A stretch of DNA of 52,667 nt from CAYOHG01 sp964465125 (GTDB lineage: Bacteria > Planctomycetota > Phycisphaerae > UBA1845 > Fen-1342). The number at the start of each line of letters is the position of its first letter. Within the stretch, counting starts at the first letter, position 1. Under the pieces are notes generated by a model that saw nothing but the letters and a program-made list of their open reading frames with translations, was not told the origin of the DNA and ran no database searches. A program made the translations under genes and the position numbers. Location: contig CAYXIO010000025.1 of the NCBI GenBank assembly GCA_964465125.1, positions 1 to 52,667 of the forward strand, read 5' to 3'. Below are positions 25,811-34,338 of the stretch, piece after piece.

Positions 25811-26239
25811 TCAAGTCGGGCGACGATTCAGCCGAGCGCGCCCGGCGGGCTGGCGCCCCACCAGCCAGAAGCCCGTCGCCAGGGCGCCGAGCAGCGCCGT
25901 GGTGATCGGCGTGCACGGGTCGAAAGGAACCTGCACGTCGCTGCCGCACGGGAAGACCGTGGGGTCGTAGATGACCGCGGCGGCGATGCAGCCGTCCCCT
26001 TCCTGGCAGATCGTGACGCAATCTTCATCCAGGTATCCCACCACCCGAACCGAATCGCCGGCCTGGTGATTCTGGTAGTCTGAAAGGTAATAGCGTCCGC
26101 CGCCGCCCTCGAACAGCACGCACCCGGTCCCCTGCACGAGCACGCCGCACGCGTCGAAGTCCGGTTCATTCTGCGCGAGCGCCGCGCTCGCGCCCGCGAG
26201 CGTGACGGCAACGCTCATGATGTCTATCCAACGACTCAT
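25811..26239 (-). CDS. Small secreted protein with C-terminal membrane segment, unknown function
   Basis: A 142-residue exported protein. The ATG at 26239 has a strong AGGAGG six bases upstream. The signal peptide is about DIMSVAVTLAGASAALAQ. The mature core is Gly/Asp/Cys-rich with six Cys that could pair (ACGVLVQGTGCVLFEGG, DEDCVTICQEGDGCI, FPCGSD, FDPCTP). It reads like a small beta-barrel, since GRYYLSDYQNHQAGDSVRVVGYL resembles an OB-fold strand pattern; this is a guess. A C-terminal hydrophobic helix (ITTALLGALATGFWLVG) followed by Arg-rich sequence would anchor it. It is divergent from kynU with only 66 bases between starts. The long frame continuing upstream on this strand is antisense to kynU and not real. 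Confidence 0.75.
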   Translation of the reverse strand: MSRWIDIMSVAVTLAGASAALAQNEPDFDACGVLVQGTGCVLFEGGGGRYYLSDYQNHQAGDSVRVVGYLDEDCVTICQEGDGCIAAAVIYDPTVFPCGSDVQVPFDPCTPITTALLGALATGFWLVGRQPAGRARLNRRPT

Positions 26240-26305
26240 CCGTCGCCTCCTGTCGCTGAAGCCGAGCCGCGTTCGCCTGCGGCCCGACCGCCTGGCCGCT
26301 ATCAT

Positions 26306-27619
26306 GTGCCCATGTCCGAGCGCCTTGACCCGCCGAAGTCCGCCGCGGCCCACCGGTGGGATGAGTCCTACGCGCGGCGTCTGGACGAGCAGGATCCGCT
26401 GGCGGCCTGGCGGTCCCGGTTCCACTTTCCGCAGCGTGACGGTCGCCCGCTGCTTTATTTCGCCGGGAACTCGCTCGGGTTGCAGCCGCACGGCACGCGC
26501 GAAGCGGTCGAGCAGGAGCTGGACGACTGGGCGCGGCTCGCGGTGGATGCGCATTTCGACGGCCGGCATCCGTGGTTCCCGTACCATGAACAGTTTCGCG
26601 AGTCCGGGGCGAAATTGGTAGGGGCCCAACCGGGCGAAGTCGTGTTCATGAACGGCCTGACCGTCAACCTGCACTTGTTGATGGTCAGCTTCTACCGCCC
26701 GACCGCGCAGCGCTACAAGATCGTGATCGAGGACGGCGCGTTTCCCTCGGATGCATACGTCGCGCAATCGCAACTCCAAGTCCACGGCTTTGATCCGGCC
26801 GACGGACTCCTCGTCGCACGGCCGCGGCCCGGCGAGCCGACGCTGCGAACCGACGACATCGAGTCGTTGATCGAGCGGCACGCCGAGTCGATCGCGCTGG
26901 TGCTCTTCCCGGGCGTGAGCTACTTCACCGGCCAGGTCTTCGAGATGGCGCGGATCGCCGCCGCCGCCCGACGCTGCGGCTGCGTCATCGGATTCGACCT
27001 GGCGCACGCCGCCGGCAATGTCCCGCTGCAATTGCATGACTGGAACGTCGATTTCGCCGCGTGGTGCACCTACAAGTACCTGAATTGCGGTCCGGGTGCG
27101 GTCGCGGGGTGCTTCGTGCACGAACGGCACACGCGCAACGCGTCCGTGCCGCGCTTCGGCGGTTGGTGGGGCACCGATCCGGCGACGCGCTTCCGCATGC
27201 ATTTGAACGAGACGTTCGAGCCGGTCGCCAGCGCCGACGCCTGGCAGCTCAGCAACCCGCCGATCCTCTCCCTGGCGCCGTTGCGGACGTCGCTGGCGAT
27301 CTTCGACCAGCTCGGGATGGCCGCGCTGCGGGAGAAATCGCTGCGGCTGACGGGGTATTTCCAGGATCTTCTCGATCAGATGCCGCGCGAGCGATTCTCG
27401 GTGATCACGCCGCGCGCGCCCGCGTTTCGCGGCTGCCAGCTTTCGATCGCCGTGCATGACCGCCCGCGCGAGCTGTTCGATTCGCTTCACCGCGCGGGCG
27501 TGGTCGGTGACTTTCGCCCACCCAACGTCATTCGCGTCGCGCCGGTGCCGCTGTACAACTCGTTCCATGATGTGTGGACCTTCGCGCAGGTCCTGCGGAG
27601 TCACCTCGGCGGGGCATGA
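26306..27619 (+). CDS. kynU: Kynureninase
   Basis: A 437-residue PLP enzyme that cleaves kynurenine to anthranilate and alanine, or 3-hydroxykynurenine to 3-hydroxyanthranilate. LLYFAGNSLGLQP near residue 50, FMNGLTVNLHLLMVSFYRP, FDLAHAAGNVPLQLHDWNVDFA and the PLP-lysine segment AAWCTYKYLNCGPG are all characteristic. RFGGWWGTDP and FEPVASADAWQLSNPPIL follow as in the family. The start is a GTG at 26306, with an ATG two codons later (26312) equally possible; no ribosome site decides. kmo lies downstream, separated by two tiny ORFs, so in this genome the pair probably works on 3-hydroxykynurenine, either for NAD synthesis or tryptophan breakdown. Confidence 0.96.
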   Translation: MPMSERLDPPKSAAAHRWDESYARRLDEQDPLAAWRSRFHFPQRDGRPLLYFAGNSLGLQPHGTREAVEQELDDWARLAVDAHFDGRHPWFPYHEQFRESGAKLVGAQPGEVVFMNGLTVNLHLLMVSFYRPTAQRYKIVIEDGAFPSDAYVAQSQLQVHGFDPADGLLVARPRPGEPTLRTDDIESLIERHAESIALVLFPGVSYFTGQVFEMARIAAAARRCGCVIGFDLAHAAGNVPLQLHDWNVDFAAWCTYKYLNCGPGAVAGCFVHERHTRNASVPRFGGWWGTDPATRFRMHLNETFEPVASADAWQLSNPPILSLAPLRTSLAIFDQLGMAALREKSLRLTGYFQDLLDQMPRERFSVITPRAPAFRGCQLSIAVHDRPRELFDSLHRAGVVGDFRPPNVIRVAPVPLYNSFHDVWTFAQVLRSHLGGA

Positions 27620-27677
27620 ATCAACGCCACCCGCTGCCCGTGCGATCGCCGCTAGGCTCGCACAGCAGGAGCATGCA

Positions 27678-27752
27678 ATGACCGGCTTGAACGCACTGCT
27701 GCTGACGGCGATACCGTTCGCGGGATGGGGATTGTCCAAGGTATTCTGCTGA
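27678..27752 (+). CDS. 24-residue hydrophobic peptide ORF
   Basis: An ATG at 27678 with AGGAG six bases upstream opens a 24-codon frame whose product has a single hydrophobic run (LNALLLTAIPFAGWGLS) and ends in Cys. The TGA falls in the ribosome site of the next small ORF. It has no recognised relatives. The strong ribosome site and the position between kynU and kmo argue for translation; the short length argues for caution. Confidence 0.4.
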   Translation: MTGLNALLLTAIPFAGWGLSKVFC

Positions 27753-27767
27753 GGGAGCCCCCTCGGC

Positions 27768-27923
27768 ATGCTCGGTCCGAGCATGATGATCCTCGGGGCG
27801 CCCGCGGCGCTGATCGCCGCGCTGACGGCCCTGCGGGGCACGGATCGTGGACTCGCGGCGGCGGCGCTCCTGATCAGCGTCGTCGAGTGCGGCGGGATCG
27901 GCTGGCTGATGGTCGCCGGGTAG
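27768..27923 (+). CDS. 51-residue membrane peptide
   Basis: The frame starts at the ATG at 27768 with GAGGGAG ten bases upstream, overlapping the stop of the 24-residue ORF. The product has two hydrophobic segments (about MMILGAPAALIAALTAL and LAAAALLISVVECGGIGWLMV) joined by a short polar turn (RGTDRG), a typical helical hairpin. No family is recognised. It lies between kynU and kmo, whose product also has a C-terminal membrane helix, so an accessory role in that operon is conceivable. The rest of the 424-base gap shows no gene. Confidence 0.5.
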   Translation: MLGPSMMILGAPAALIAALTALRGTDRGLAAAALLISVVECGGIGWLMVAG

Positions 27924-28043
27924 CGTCAGCCCCTTCGCGGGCGACGTCGAATCTGAGCCAACGTCGCTGCCGGAGAGCCGGCGCCATGAATTCACCGCGG
28001 CGCATGGCGTTTGGCGCGCCTCTCGCTACACTTCGAAGCCACC

Positions 28044-29408
28044 ATGAGCGCGCGATCCTCCGCAACGCCTGAATTCTCGATCGTCGGCGCCGGACTGGCA
28101 GGAACGCTGATGGCCGTCTACCTCGGCCAGGCCGGGCGGACGGTCGAATTGTTCGAGCGCCGCGGCGATCCGCGCCGCGCCGGCTATGTCGGCGGGCGAT
28201 CGATCAATCTCGCGCTATCCACGCGCGGCATTCACGCCCTGCGCGAAGTGGGCGTCGCCGACGATGTGCTCGCGCGGGCCGTGCCGATGCGCGGCCGCAT
28301 GATTCACGCGCGCGGCGGCTCGACCGTTTTTCAGCCCTACGACAAAGACCCGCAGCGCTGCATCAACTCCGTTTCCCGCGGCGAGTTGAACATCGCGATG
28401 CTGAACGCGCTGGACAAGCACGCGAACGTCCGTGCGCACTTCGACCGCCGCTGCGTGAACGCGGAGCTGGATGCGCCCGCCGCCGAATTCCGCGACGCAT
28501 CCGACGCGCCGGCCGGAGGATCGAGCGGGCGCGTGCTGATCGCCGCCGACGGCGCGTTCTCCGCGATTCGGGACGCGATGCAGCGGCGCGAGCGCTTCAA
28601 CTACTCGCAAACGCACGAAGCGCACGGCTACAAGGAGCTCACCATTCCTCCCGCGCCGGGCGGCGGGTTCCGCCTGGAGCGCGATGTGCTGCACATCTGG
28701 CCGCGCCGCAGCTTCATGATGATCGCGCTGCCGAACATCGACGGGTCGTACACCTGCACGCTGTTCTGGCCGCTCGACGGTCCGCACAGCTTCGCGGCCA
28801 TGCGCAGCGACGACGACGTCCGCCGCTGCTTCGAACAGGAATTCGCGGACGCGTTGCCGCACATGCCGGCACTGCTGGACGAGTATCGTACGAACCCGGT
28901 CGGTGTGTTGATGACGGTGCGCTGCGGGCCCTGGTTCCATCGCGACAAGGTGGTGATGCTGGGCGATGCGGCCCACGCGGTGGTCCCGTTCTACGGGCAG
29001 GGCATGAACTGCGCCTTCGAAGATTGCAGCGAGCTGGCGCGTTGCCTGAAACAACACGGGGCCGATCTGCGGTCGGCATTTGAGCAGTACTACGCCGCCC
29101 GCAAGGAGAACGCCGACGCGCTGGCCGATCTTGCCGTGGCGAACTTCGTCGAGATGCGCGACAAGACCGCCTCGCGCGCGTTTCGGGCGTACAAGGCGCT
29201 GGATCGGACGTTGCACAAGCTGCTGCCGGGCTGGTACACGCCGCTCTACACCATGATTTCCTTCACACGCATCCCGTATGCCCAGGCCTGCCGCCGGGCG
29301 GAGCGTCAGGATTGCGTGGTGGCCATTGCGGCGGTCCTTCTCGCGATTCTGCTGCTCGGGCTGCTTGGGGTGCTGATCCGGGTCGTCTGGTGCGGTCCGG
29401 CTGCGTAA
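28044..29408 (+). CDS. kmo: Kynurenine 3-monooxygenase
   Basis: A 454-residue FAD-dependent aromatic hydroxylase that uses NADPH and oxygen to turn kynurenine into 3-hydroxykynurenine. The N-terminal dinucleotide fold is IVGAGLAGTLMAVYLGQAG; GGRSINLALSTRG is the family-specific stretch; FAD contacts are in VMLGDAAHAVVPFYGQGMNC followed by AFEDC. A hydrophobic C-terminal helix (VVAIAAVLLAILLLGLLGVLI) would tether it to the membrane, as in the eukaryotic enzyme and unlike the soluble Pseudomonas form. The ATG at 28044 is used because the FAD motif should lie near the N-terminus; the frame is open upstream. It completes a kynU/kmo pair. Confidence 0.96.
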   Translation: MSARSSATPEFSIVGAGLAGTLMAVYLGQAGRTVELFERRGDPRRAGYVGGRSINLALSTRGIHALREVGVADDVLARAVPMRGRMIHARGGSTVFQPYDKDPQRCINSVSRGELNIAMLNALDKHANVRAHFDRRCVNAELDAPAAEFRDASDAPAGGSSGRVLIAADGAFSAIRDAMQRRERFNYSQTHEAHGYKELTIPPAPGGGFRLERDVLHIWPRRSFMMIALPNIDGSYTCTLFWPLDGPHSFAAMRSDDDVRRCFEQEFADALPHMPALLDEYRTNPVGVLMTVRCGPWFHRDKVVMLGDAAHAVVPFYGQGMNCAFEDCSELARCLKQHGADLRSAFEQYYAARKENADALADLAVANFVEMRDKTASRAFRAYKALDRTLHKLLPGWYTPLYTMISFTRIPYAQACRRAERQDCVVAIAAVLLAILLLGLLGVLIRVVWCGPAA

Positions 29409-29515
29409 CTCGGGCCCGCCGGCGCATCTGGGATTCCGTTTCTTCCGAGGATCGGGTTGGCTACACTGGGATCAACCCCGGGCGCGCCGCGCCCGTCAAT
29501 CGGAGGAGCCTTGCC

Positions 29516-30862
29516 ATGATGCGCCAGTATCCGCCTCGTCGCGGAATCCACTTCGCCACGATCGGCCGCCTCGCTGCCTCGCTCAGTCTCGCCTGGGCCG
29601 TCTCGCTTGCGTTCGGACAGGCGAACATCCCGGCCGCGTTCGTGGGCAACAACGGCAACCTCGAGGGCAGCGTCACCTCGTTCACGTTCGATGCCAACGG
29701 CGCTCCGGTGTTCGTGCATCGCGTGATCACCGGAACGCGCGGCAGCACCAGCCAGCCCGGCCCGGGCTGCAACGTTTACGCCGTCTCGCTGACGCCGGAC
29801 GGTCAATACCTGGCGACCTGTCACGCCACGGGGGAGTGGACGACCGAGCAGATCACGCTGATGCGAATCAACGCGGACGCGACGTTCTCGCAGGTTGGCG
29901 CCTACACGACGCCCGACGGTCCGCTCGACATCCAGTGGATCAACGACGAATTGCTGGCGGTCCTGAAGACGTCGCTGAGCGCCACGAATCTCGTCTATGT
30001 CTACCGCTACGACCCCGGCGTGCCCAGCTTCACGCTCGTCGGCAGTGCCACCGCCGGCACGTTCACAGGCTACCTCGCCGTTCACCCCAGCGGAAACTGG
30101 GTCTACGCGGGCGATTCGTTCCTGAACACCGTCTACGTGTACGCGGTCGACCCGACCGGCGGACTGACGCAAATCCAGGCCGCGCCGTCCACGTACTACC
30201 CGCTCGGCATCACCATGTCGCCCAATGGTGACCTGCTCTATGCGGGCGGCGGGATTTCCGGCGACGGGAAACGCATCGTCGGCTTCTTCGTCGATCCCGC
30301 CACCGGCCTGCTTTCGCCGATGGCCAGCACGTACACCTCGCCCGGCACGTCACCCAAGGACGCCGCCTTCAGCGCCGACGGGTCCTTGCTCTTCGTAAGC
30401 CACGGCACCGACGCCACCGTGCGCTCGTTCCTGATCGACGCTGAGACCGGCGCCCTGACGTACACCGGCGATTCGTTTGACGTGGGCATTCAGGGGTCCG
30501 TGGGAGATCACGCGGTCCTCGGCGACAAGCTGTTGATTACGGACAACTTCGACGGACCGACCGGCCTGTATTCCTTCGACTACCTGCCCAACGGGTCGTT
30601 CAGCATGAACGGCAGCCTGGTCTCCTCGCAGGGCATCGCGCCGCGCGAGATCGCCACTTGGGACCCGCCGCCGCCGTGCCCGGCGGACCTGAACAGCGAC
30701 GGTCAGATCGATCTCGACGACCTGTCGCTTCTGCTGGTGGCGTTCGGCTCGTGCACCGGCGAGCCGCTGTTCCTGCCGGCAGCGGATTTCGACGGCGACG
30801 GCTGCATCGACCTCGACGACCTGAGCGAAATGCTGGTTGTGTTCGGCACGAGCTGCGGCTGA
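29516..30862 (+). CDS. Secreted lactonase-type beta-propeller with dockerin-like module
   Basis: A 448-residue exported protein. The ATG at 29516 has GGAGGAG eight bases upstream. A signal peptide (IGRLAASLSLAWAVSLAFGQA) is followed by propeller repeats like those of the 6-phosphogluconolactonase/YVTN type: VSLTPDGQYLATCHATG, VHPSGNWVYAGDSFLNTVYVY, TMSPNGDLLYAGGGISG and AFSADGSLLFVSHGTDATV. The C-terminal 60 residues hold two dockerin-like repeats (PCPADLNSDGQIDLDDLSLL and ADFDGDGCIDLDDLSEMLVV). Catalysis is unproven; many such propellers are only structural. The module suggests the same surface sorting route as the other three dockerin-tailed proteins in this window. Confidence 0.87.
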   Translation: MMRQYPPRRGIHFATIGRLAASLSLAWAVSLAFGQANIPAAFVGNNGNLEGSVTSFTFDANGAPVFVHRVITGTRGSTSQPGPGCNVYAVSLTPDGQYLATCHATGEWTTEQITLMRINADATFSQVGAYTTPDGPLDIQWINDELLAVLKTSLSATNLVYVYRYDPGVPSFTLVGSATAGTFTGYLAVHPSGNWVYAGDSFLNTVYVYAVDPTGGLTQIQAAPSTYYPLGITMSPNGDLLYAGGGISGDGKRIVGFFVDPATGLLSPMASTYTSPGTSPKDAAFSADGSLLFVSHGTDATVRSFLIDAETGALTYTGDSFDVGIQGSVGDHAVLGDKLLITDNFDGPTGLYSFDYLPNGSFSMNGSLVSSQGIAPREIATWDPPPPCPADLNSDGQIDLDDLSLLLVAFGSCTGEPLFLPAADFDGDGCIDLDDLSEMLVVFGTSCG

Positions 30863-30956
30863 AAGCGTAATCACCGCCGCGTCGCGGGCAGGTGACGTGC
30901 TTCGCTGCGGTCCGCGGCGCGCGGTCCGCGCTGCCTCACGTGCGAGCGAGCAACGG

Positions 30957-31751
30957 ATGCACGACCCCGCCGGCTACGACGAGTACGACTTCGTCGCTGA
31001 CTTCTACGACCACGTCACACCTTACGCCGCCCGCCGCGACGTCGAGTTCTTCGTCGACGCGGCCCGCGAGTGCAACGGGGAGGTCCTGGAGATCGGCGCC
31101 GGCACCGGCCGCGTGCTGATTCCGACGGCCCGCGCCGGCGTCAGCATCGTCGGCCTCGACCTGTCGCAACGCATGTTGGACGTCTGCCGCCGGAAGCTCG
31201 ACGCCGAGCCCGCGGAAGTGCGCGACCGCGTGCGGCTTGTTCGGGGCGACATGTCGTGCTTCTCGCTCGCGCGGCGCTTCGCGCTCGTAACGATTCCGTT
31301 CCGCCCCTTCCAGCACCTCACGACGGTCGAGCAGCAGCTCGCCTGCCTGGCGTGCGTCCGCGCGCATCTTGCCGAGGGCGGGCGGTTCATTCTCGACATC
31401 TTCAATCCGGATTTTCGCTTTCTGGTCGGCGAGCAGATCGCGCAGGAGCAACTGCCTGAGCCGGAATTCACCATGCCCGACGGGCGGCGCGTGCTGCGCA
31501 CCCACCGGCTGGTCAGGCGTAACGCCGCCGCGCAGGTGAACCACGTCGAGCTGATCTACTACGTCACGCACCTCGACGGGCGGCGTGAGCGGCTGGTGCA
31601 CGCGTTTCCGATGCGCTACCTGTTTCGCTACGAAGCGGAGCACCTGCTGGTCCGCGCGGGCTTTCGCATCGTCGCGCTCTACGGCGACTACGACCGCCGC
31701 CCGCACGACGCGGCCGCGCGCGAGCTGATCCTCGTGGCGGCGCGGGAGTGA
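30957..31751 (+). CDS. SAM-dependent class I methyltransferase
   Basis: A 264-residue Rossmann-fold methyltransferase. Motif I is VLEIGAGTGRVLIPTARAG, motif II includes GLDLSQRMLDVCRRKL, and VRLVRGDMSCFSL supplies the adenine-contacting acidic region. RFALVTIPFRPFQHL and LAEGGRFILDIFNPD follow. The C-terminal part (MRYLFRYEAEHLLVRAGF) resembles the small-molecule methyltransferase group. The substrate is unknown. The ATG at 30957 is used because the catalytic fold begins soon after; upstream in-frame sequence is Arg/Ala-rich and not convincing. It follows the lactonase gene by 94 bases. Confidence 0.9.
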   Translation: MHDPAGYDEYDFVADFYDHVTPYAARRDVEFFVDAARECNGEVLEIGAGTGRVLIPTARAGVSIVGLDLSQRMLDVCRRKLDAEPAEVRDRVRLVRGDMSCFSLARRFALVTIPFRPFQHLTTVEQQLACLACVRAHLAEGGRFILDIFNPDFRFLVGEQIAQEQLPEPEFTMPDGRRVLRTHRLVRRNAAAQVNHVELIYYVTHLDGRRERLVHAFPMRYLFRYEAEHLLVRAGFRIVALYGDYDRRPHDAAARELILVAARE

Positions 31752-31850
31752 GGGGCGTCCGTACGAAGCGCGCGCCGGCAGCCTCGACGAGATACTGCGC
31801 CGGTTTCTGGCCCTGGCGCTCACGTAGCCGGGAGGGTATAAGCTGTGCAA

Positions 31851-31890
31851 CAATCCCCTCCCCAGTGAGGAGGGAGCTGGAGAGGGTCGG
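31851..31890. repeat. Short C/T-G/A-rich intergenic repeat, partial copy
   Basis: The stretch CCCCTCCCC, then AGTGAGGAGGGAG, then GGAGAGGG resembles the dispersed CTCTCCC/GGGAGAGG palindromic repeats seen intact at 46843-46945 in this window. Here it directly abuts the beginning of a membrane-protein frame that has no start codon. Confidence 0.5.
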
Positions 31891-32268
31891 GAGACGGCCT
31901 ACCTGGCGCTCGGTATCCTCGGATGTGCTTATGCGGCCTATCTGGGCCTATTCGACGTGCCCCGTCTCCGAGCGCTTACGCAAAGGGCCCTGCATGCTGG
32001 GTGGATGGAGGCCTTGCCGCTCGACTGGACCTACCCCGTCTTCGGGTTCGCCGGGCTCTGGAGCGTGCTCTGTTGTATCGCGATCTGGGACTACTAGAAG
32101 CCCGGCGTGATAGGTCTGCTGGTGCTGCTCACCGTCGATTGGGGGATCGGTGCGTACACTGGTACAAGCTGGGGCTTGGGCTCCTACGCTCTCGCGGCCG
32201 CGAAGTTGACCATACTCCTGGCGCTGGTCATTCCCAAATGGAAGCACATGCGCTGGCTCCCGGGTTGA
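31891..32268 (+). pseudogene. Broken membrane-protein gene with in-frame amber stop
   Basis: Frame 31891-32094 encodes 68 residues of well-formed membrane protein (ETAYLALGILGCAYAAYLGL, then FGFAGLWSVLCCIAIWDY), stops at TAG (32095-32097), and continues in the same frame to TGA at 32268. The second part is 56 codons of equally membrane-like sequence (VIGLLVLLTVDWGIGAY, LAAAKLTILLALVIPKWKH). There is no ATG, GTG or TTG before the first segment back to the in-frame stop at 31825, and the upstream side is repeat sequence. The simplest reading is a gene of about 130 codons that lost its 5' end and gained an amber mutation. Two short real genes are less likely. The remaining 242 bases to the next gene show nothing. 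Confidence 0.6.
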
Positions 32269-32510
32269 TCGCGGCCGGGGCGCGGTCGAACCGCATCGGC
32301 GACGCACACGCCGCGCAGAGCGTCGGCTATACTCGACCTCAGTTGCATGCCGCGCCGGACTGCGAGCCGACGGTGTCTGACCTGCCCGGCCGGCGGGAAG
32401 TTTACGTGCTTCGCCGTCGGTCTTGATCCAAGGCGAACGTACGGAATGTACATGACGCGGCGGGAGGCCCGCGGGCTGGCCGCCGCCGTGTCGCTCATGC
32501 GAGAACACAA

Positions 32511-33446
32511 ATGTTGACGCTTGTGCTCATCACGGCCGGGCTGATCCTCGGCACGCCGGCGGATCCTCAGGACTCTCAGCCAGCCACGAGACCCGCCGTG
32601 GCCGAGCCGCGCGTGCTGATCGTCAGCGTGGACGGGCTGCGCCCCGATGTGCTGCTGCGCGCCGACGCCCCGAACGTGCGTGGACTCATGGATCGGGGGG
32701 CGTTCACCTTCTGGGCACAAACCACGCAGGCCGCCGTCACGCTGCCCTCGCATTGCAGCATGCTCACCGGCGTTCGGCCGGAGAAGCACGGAATTCAGCG
32801 CAATCGAGTGGCAGAGAAGAAGGACCTCGTCTATCCGAAGTTTCCGACGCTCTTCGAAGCCGCGCACAACGCGGGGTTTTCGACCGCGATGGTCGCGGGC
32901 AAGGACAAGTTCGACGCGCTCGCGAAGCCGGGAACCGTCGATGACGTGTACTATCCGGCGGAGGGCCTGGTTGGCGATCGCGACGTGCTGCGCGAGGCGC
33001 TGCGCATCATCGGAGAGAAGACGCCGCAGGTCCTCTTCGTGCATCTTCCCGAGGTCGATTCCGCCGGGCACGACAAGGGCTGGGGAGCGCCGGAGCAGGT
33101 GGCTGCCGTGGAGCACACCGACGCCGCCATCGGCGCAATCCTCGCCGCGCTGGATCGCAAGCACCTGCTGCATTCGACGCTGGTGATCGTGACGGCCGAT
33201 CACGGCGGCGCCGGAAAGGAACATGGGCCCGACGATCCGCGCAGCCGGTACATTCCGTGGATCGTCGCCGGACCGGGGGTGAGGAAGGGATACGATCTGG
33301 CTCGATTCAAGGCCCTGACCGTCGTGACGGAGGACACGTTTGCGACGGCGGCGAACTGGCTGGGGATTGCGCTCGGCCCGCAGCTCGACGGGCGTCCCGT
33401 GCTCGAAATGTATGAAACGCCCGAGAATCCGCCGCCAACGCCGTAG
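32511..33446 (+). CDS. Exported alkaline-phosphatase-superfamily phosphodiesterase (ENPP-like)
   Basis: A 311-residue protein with an N-terminal hydrophobic segment (LTLVLITAGLILGTPA) for export. The core is the type I phosphodiesterase/nucleotide pyrophosphatase fold: IVSVDGLRPDVLL carries the first metal Asp, VTLPSHCSMLTGVRPEKHG holds the catalytic Thr, VHLPEVDSAGHDKGWG supplies Asp/His ligands and VTADHGGAGKEHG the second metal pair. The family hydrolyses phosphodiester or phosphoanhydride bonds; some bacterial members act on nucleotides or lipids. The substrate cannot be told. At 311 residues it is a minimal version without the insertions of longer homologues. Confidence 0.9.
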   Translation: MLTLVLITAGLILGTPADPQDSQPATRPAVAEPRVLIVSVDGLRPDVLLRADAPNVRGLMDRGAFTFWAQTTQAAVTLPSHCSMLTGVRPEKHGIQRNRVAEKKDLVYPKFPTLFEAAHNAGFSTAMVAGKDKFDALAKPGTVDDVYYPAEGLVGDRDVLREALRIIGEKTPQVLFVHLPEVDSAGHDKGWGAPEQVAAVEHTDAAIGAILAALDRKHLLHSTLVIVTADHGGAGKEHGPDDPRSRYIPWIVAGPGVRKGYDLARFKALTVVTEDTFATAANWLGIALGPQLDGRPVLEMYETPENPPPTP

Positions 33447-33627
33447 GGAGCTTGGTTGCCGAAGTCGAACCCGCGCGCCAAAGCGTTCGAGTTGACGCAA
33501 GTCGGCGGGTCGATCGGTTGCGTTCGGCGCGGCGACGTATGCCGACCCGCGTTGCGAGCATCCCAAGCAGGCCAGACTAGTTCAGACGAGTGCGAGAATC
33601 CAAGCAGTGCGCTTCATGGTACGTCCG

Positions 33628-34338
33628 TCATTGCGGTTCCGCCGAGCCTGTTGCCGATGAGCCCGGCGCTGGATCAGGCAGCGGCCCTCGGCGGAAGTGC
33701 GTCACGTAGTCTGGAACGGGAATCCCGGCGAGACGTGGGTCGCTTTCCGGCGCGCCGGCCGCCAATGACAACGGCAGGATACCCGCCCAGATTGGCAGGG
33801 ACAAGTCAGCCGGATCGTCCGACGGCGGCCCGGTCCGTACCTTGGCCGACGACTCGTCCAGGGGGAACGAAACGACCGAAGTGGCGGCAAGCTCACGCTC
33901 GTTCGGCGGGCGTGCCTCGGCGGATCGCCCCGGTATCACGTGCTCCACGAGCGCGGTCAGGGCCCGGTTCTTTTCTCCAGGATTCGTGATCTCGCAACCG
34001 ACGGCGAAGATCACCACCGAGCGGTAGTTCATCGAGTGGTGAAACGTGGATCGTGCCAGAACCAGGCCGTCGAGGAGTGTCACGGTGATGCAGGCCGGCG
34101 ATCCCTGCGCCAGCCGCTGAAGCATCCGGCTTTGGCGCGACCCGTGGAGCACCAAGCGGTCGCCCAGCCGCGCGTGAATGGTGGGGATGACGACCGGCTG
34201 CCCGGCGTCCACGAAACCGACGTGGCAGTAGAGCGCCTCGTCGAGAATGGCGTGAATGGAGGCGCGCTCGTACACGCCCCGCGCGGGCAGACGGCGCAGT
34301 GCGATCCGCTCCGAGGGCGGCTTGGCAGGTATTGACAT
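33628..34338 (-). CDS. Pyridoxamine 5'-phosphate oxidase-family FMN-binding protein
   Basis: A 236-residue split-barrel flavoprotein of the kind annotated as PPOX-family or NimA-like. The N-terminal ERIALRRLPARGVYERASIH, then YCHVGFVDAGQPVVIPTIHARLGDRLVLHG, SPACITVTLLDGLVLARS and SMNYRSVVIFAVG are characteristic of the flavin-binding barrel. Members are thought to reduce small molecules or bind haem or F420, and the function here is unknown. The ATG at 34338 has GGGAG six bases upstream. A Pro/Ala-rich C-terminal tail of about 30 residues looks disordered. It is divergent from the sigma factor cassette, with 378 bases between. Confidence 0.88.
   Translation of the reverse strand: MSIPAKPPSERIALRRLPARGVYERASIHAILDEALYCHVGFVDAGQPVVIPTIHARLGDRLVLHGSRQSRMLQRLAQGSPACITVTLLDGLVLARSTFHHSMNYRSVVIFAVGCEITNPGEKNRALTALVEHVIPGRSAEARPPNERELAATSVVSFPLDESSAKVRTGPPSDDPADLSLPIWAGILPLSLAAGAPESDPRLAGIPVPDYVTHFRRGPLPDPAPGSSATGSAEPQ

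Noticed and set aside
26240..27841. Long minus-strand frame opposite kynU, continuous with the small secreted protein gene
   Set aside because: The plus strand encodes a clear kynureninase. Only the last 142 codons of the minus frame, after a strong ribosome site, look real.
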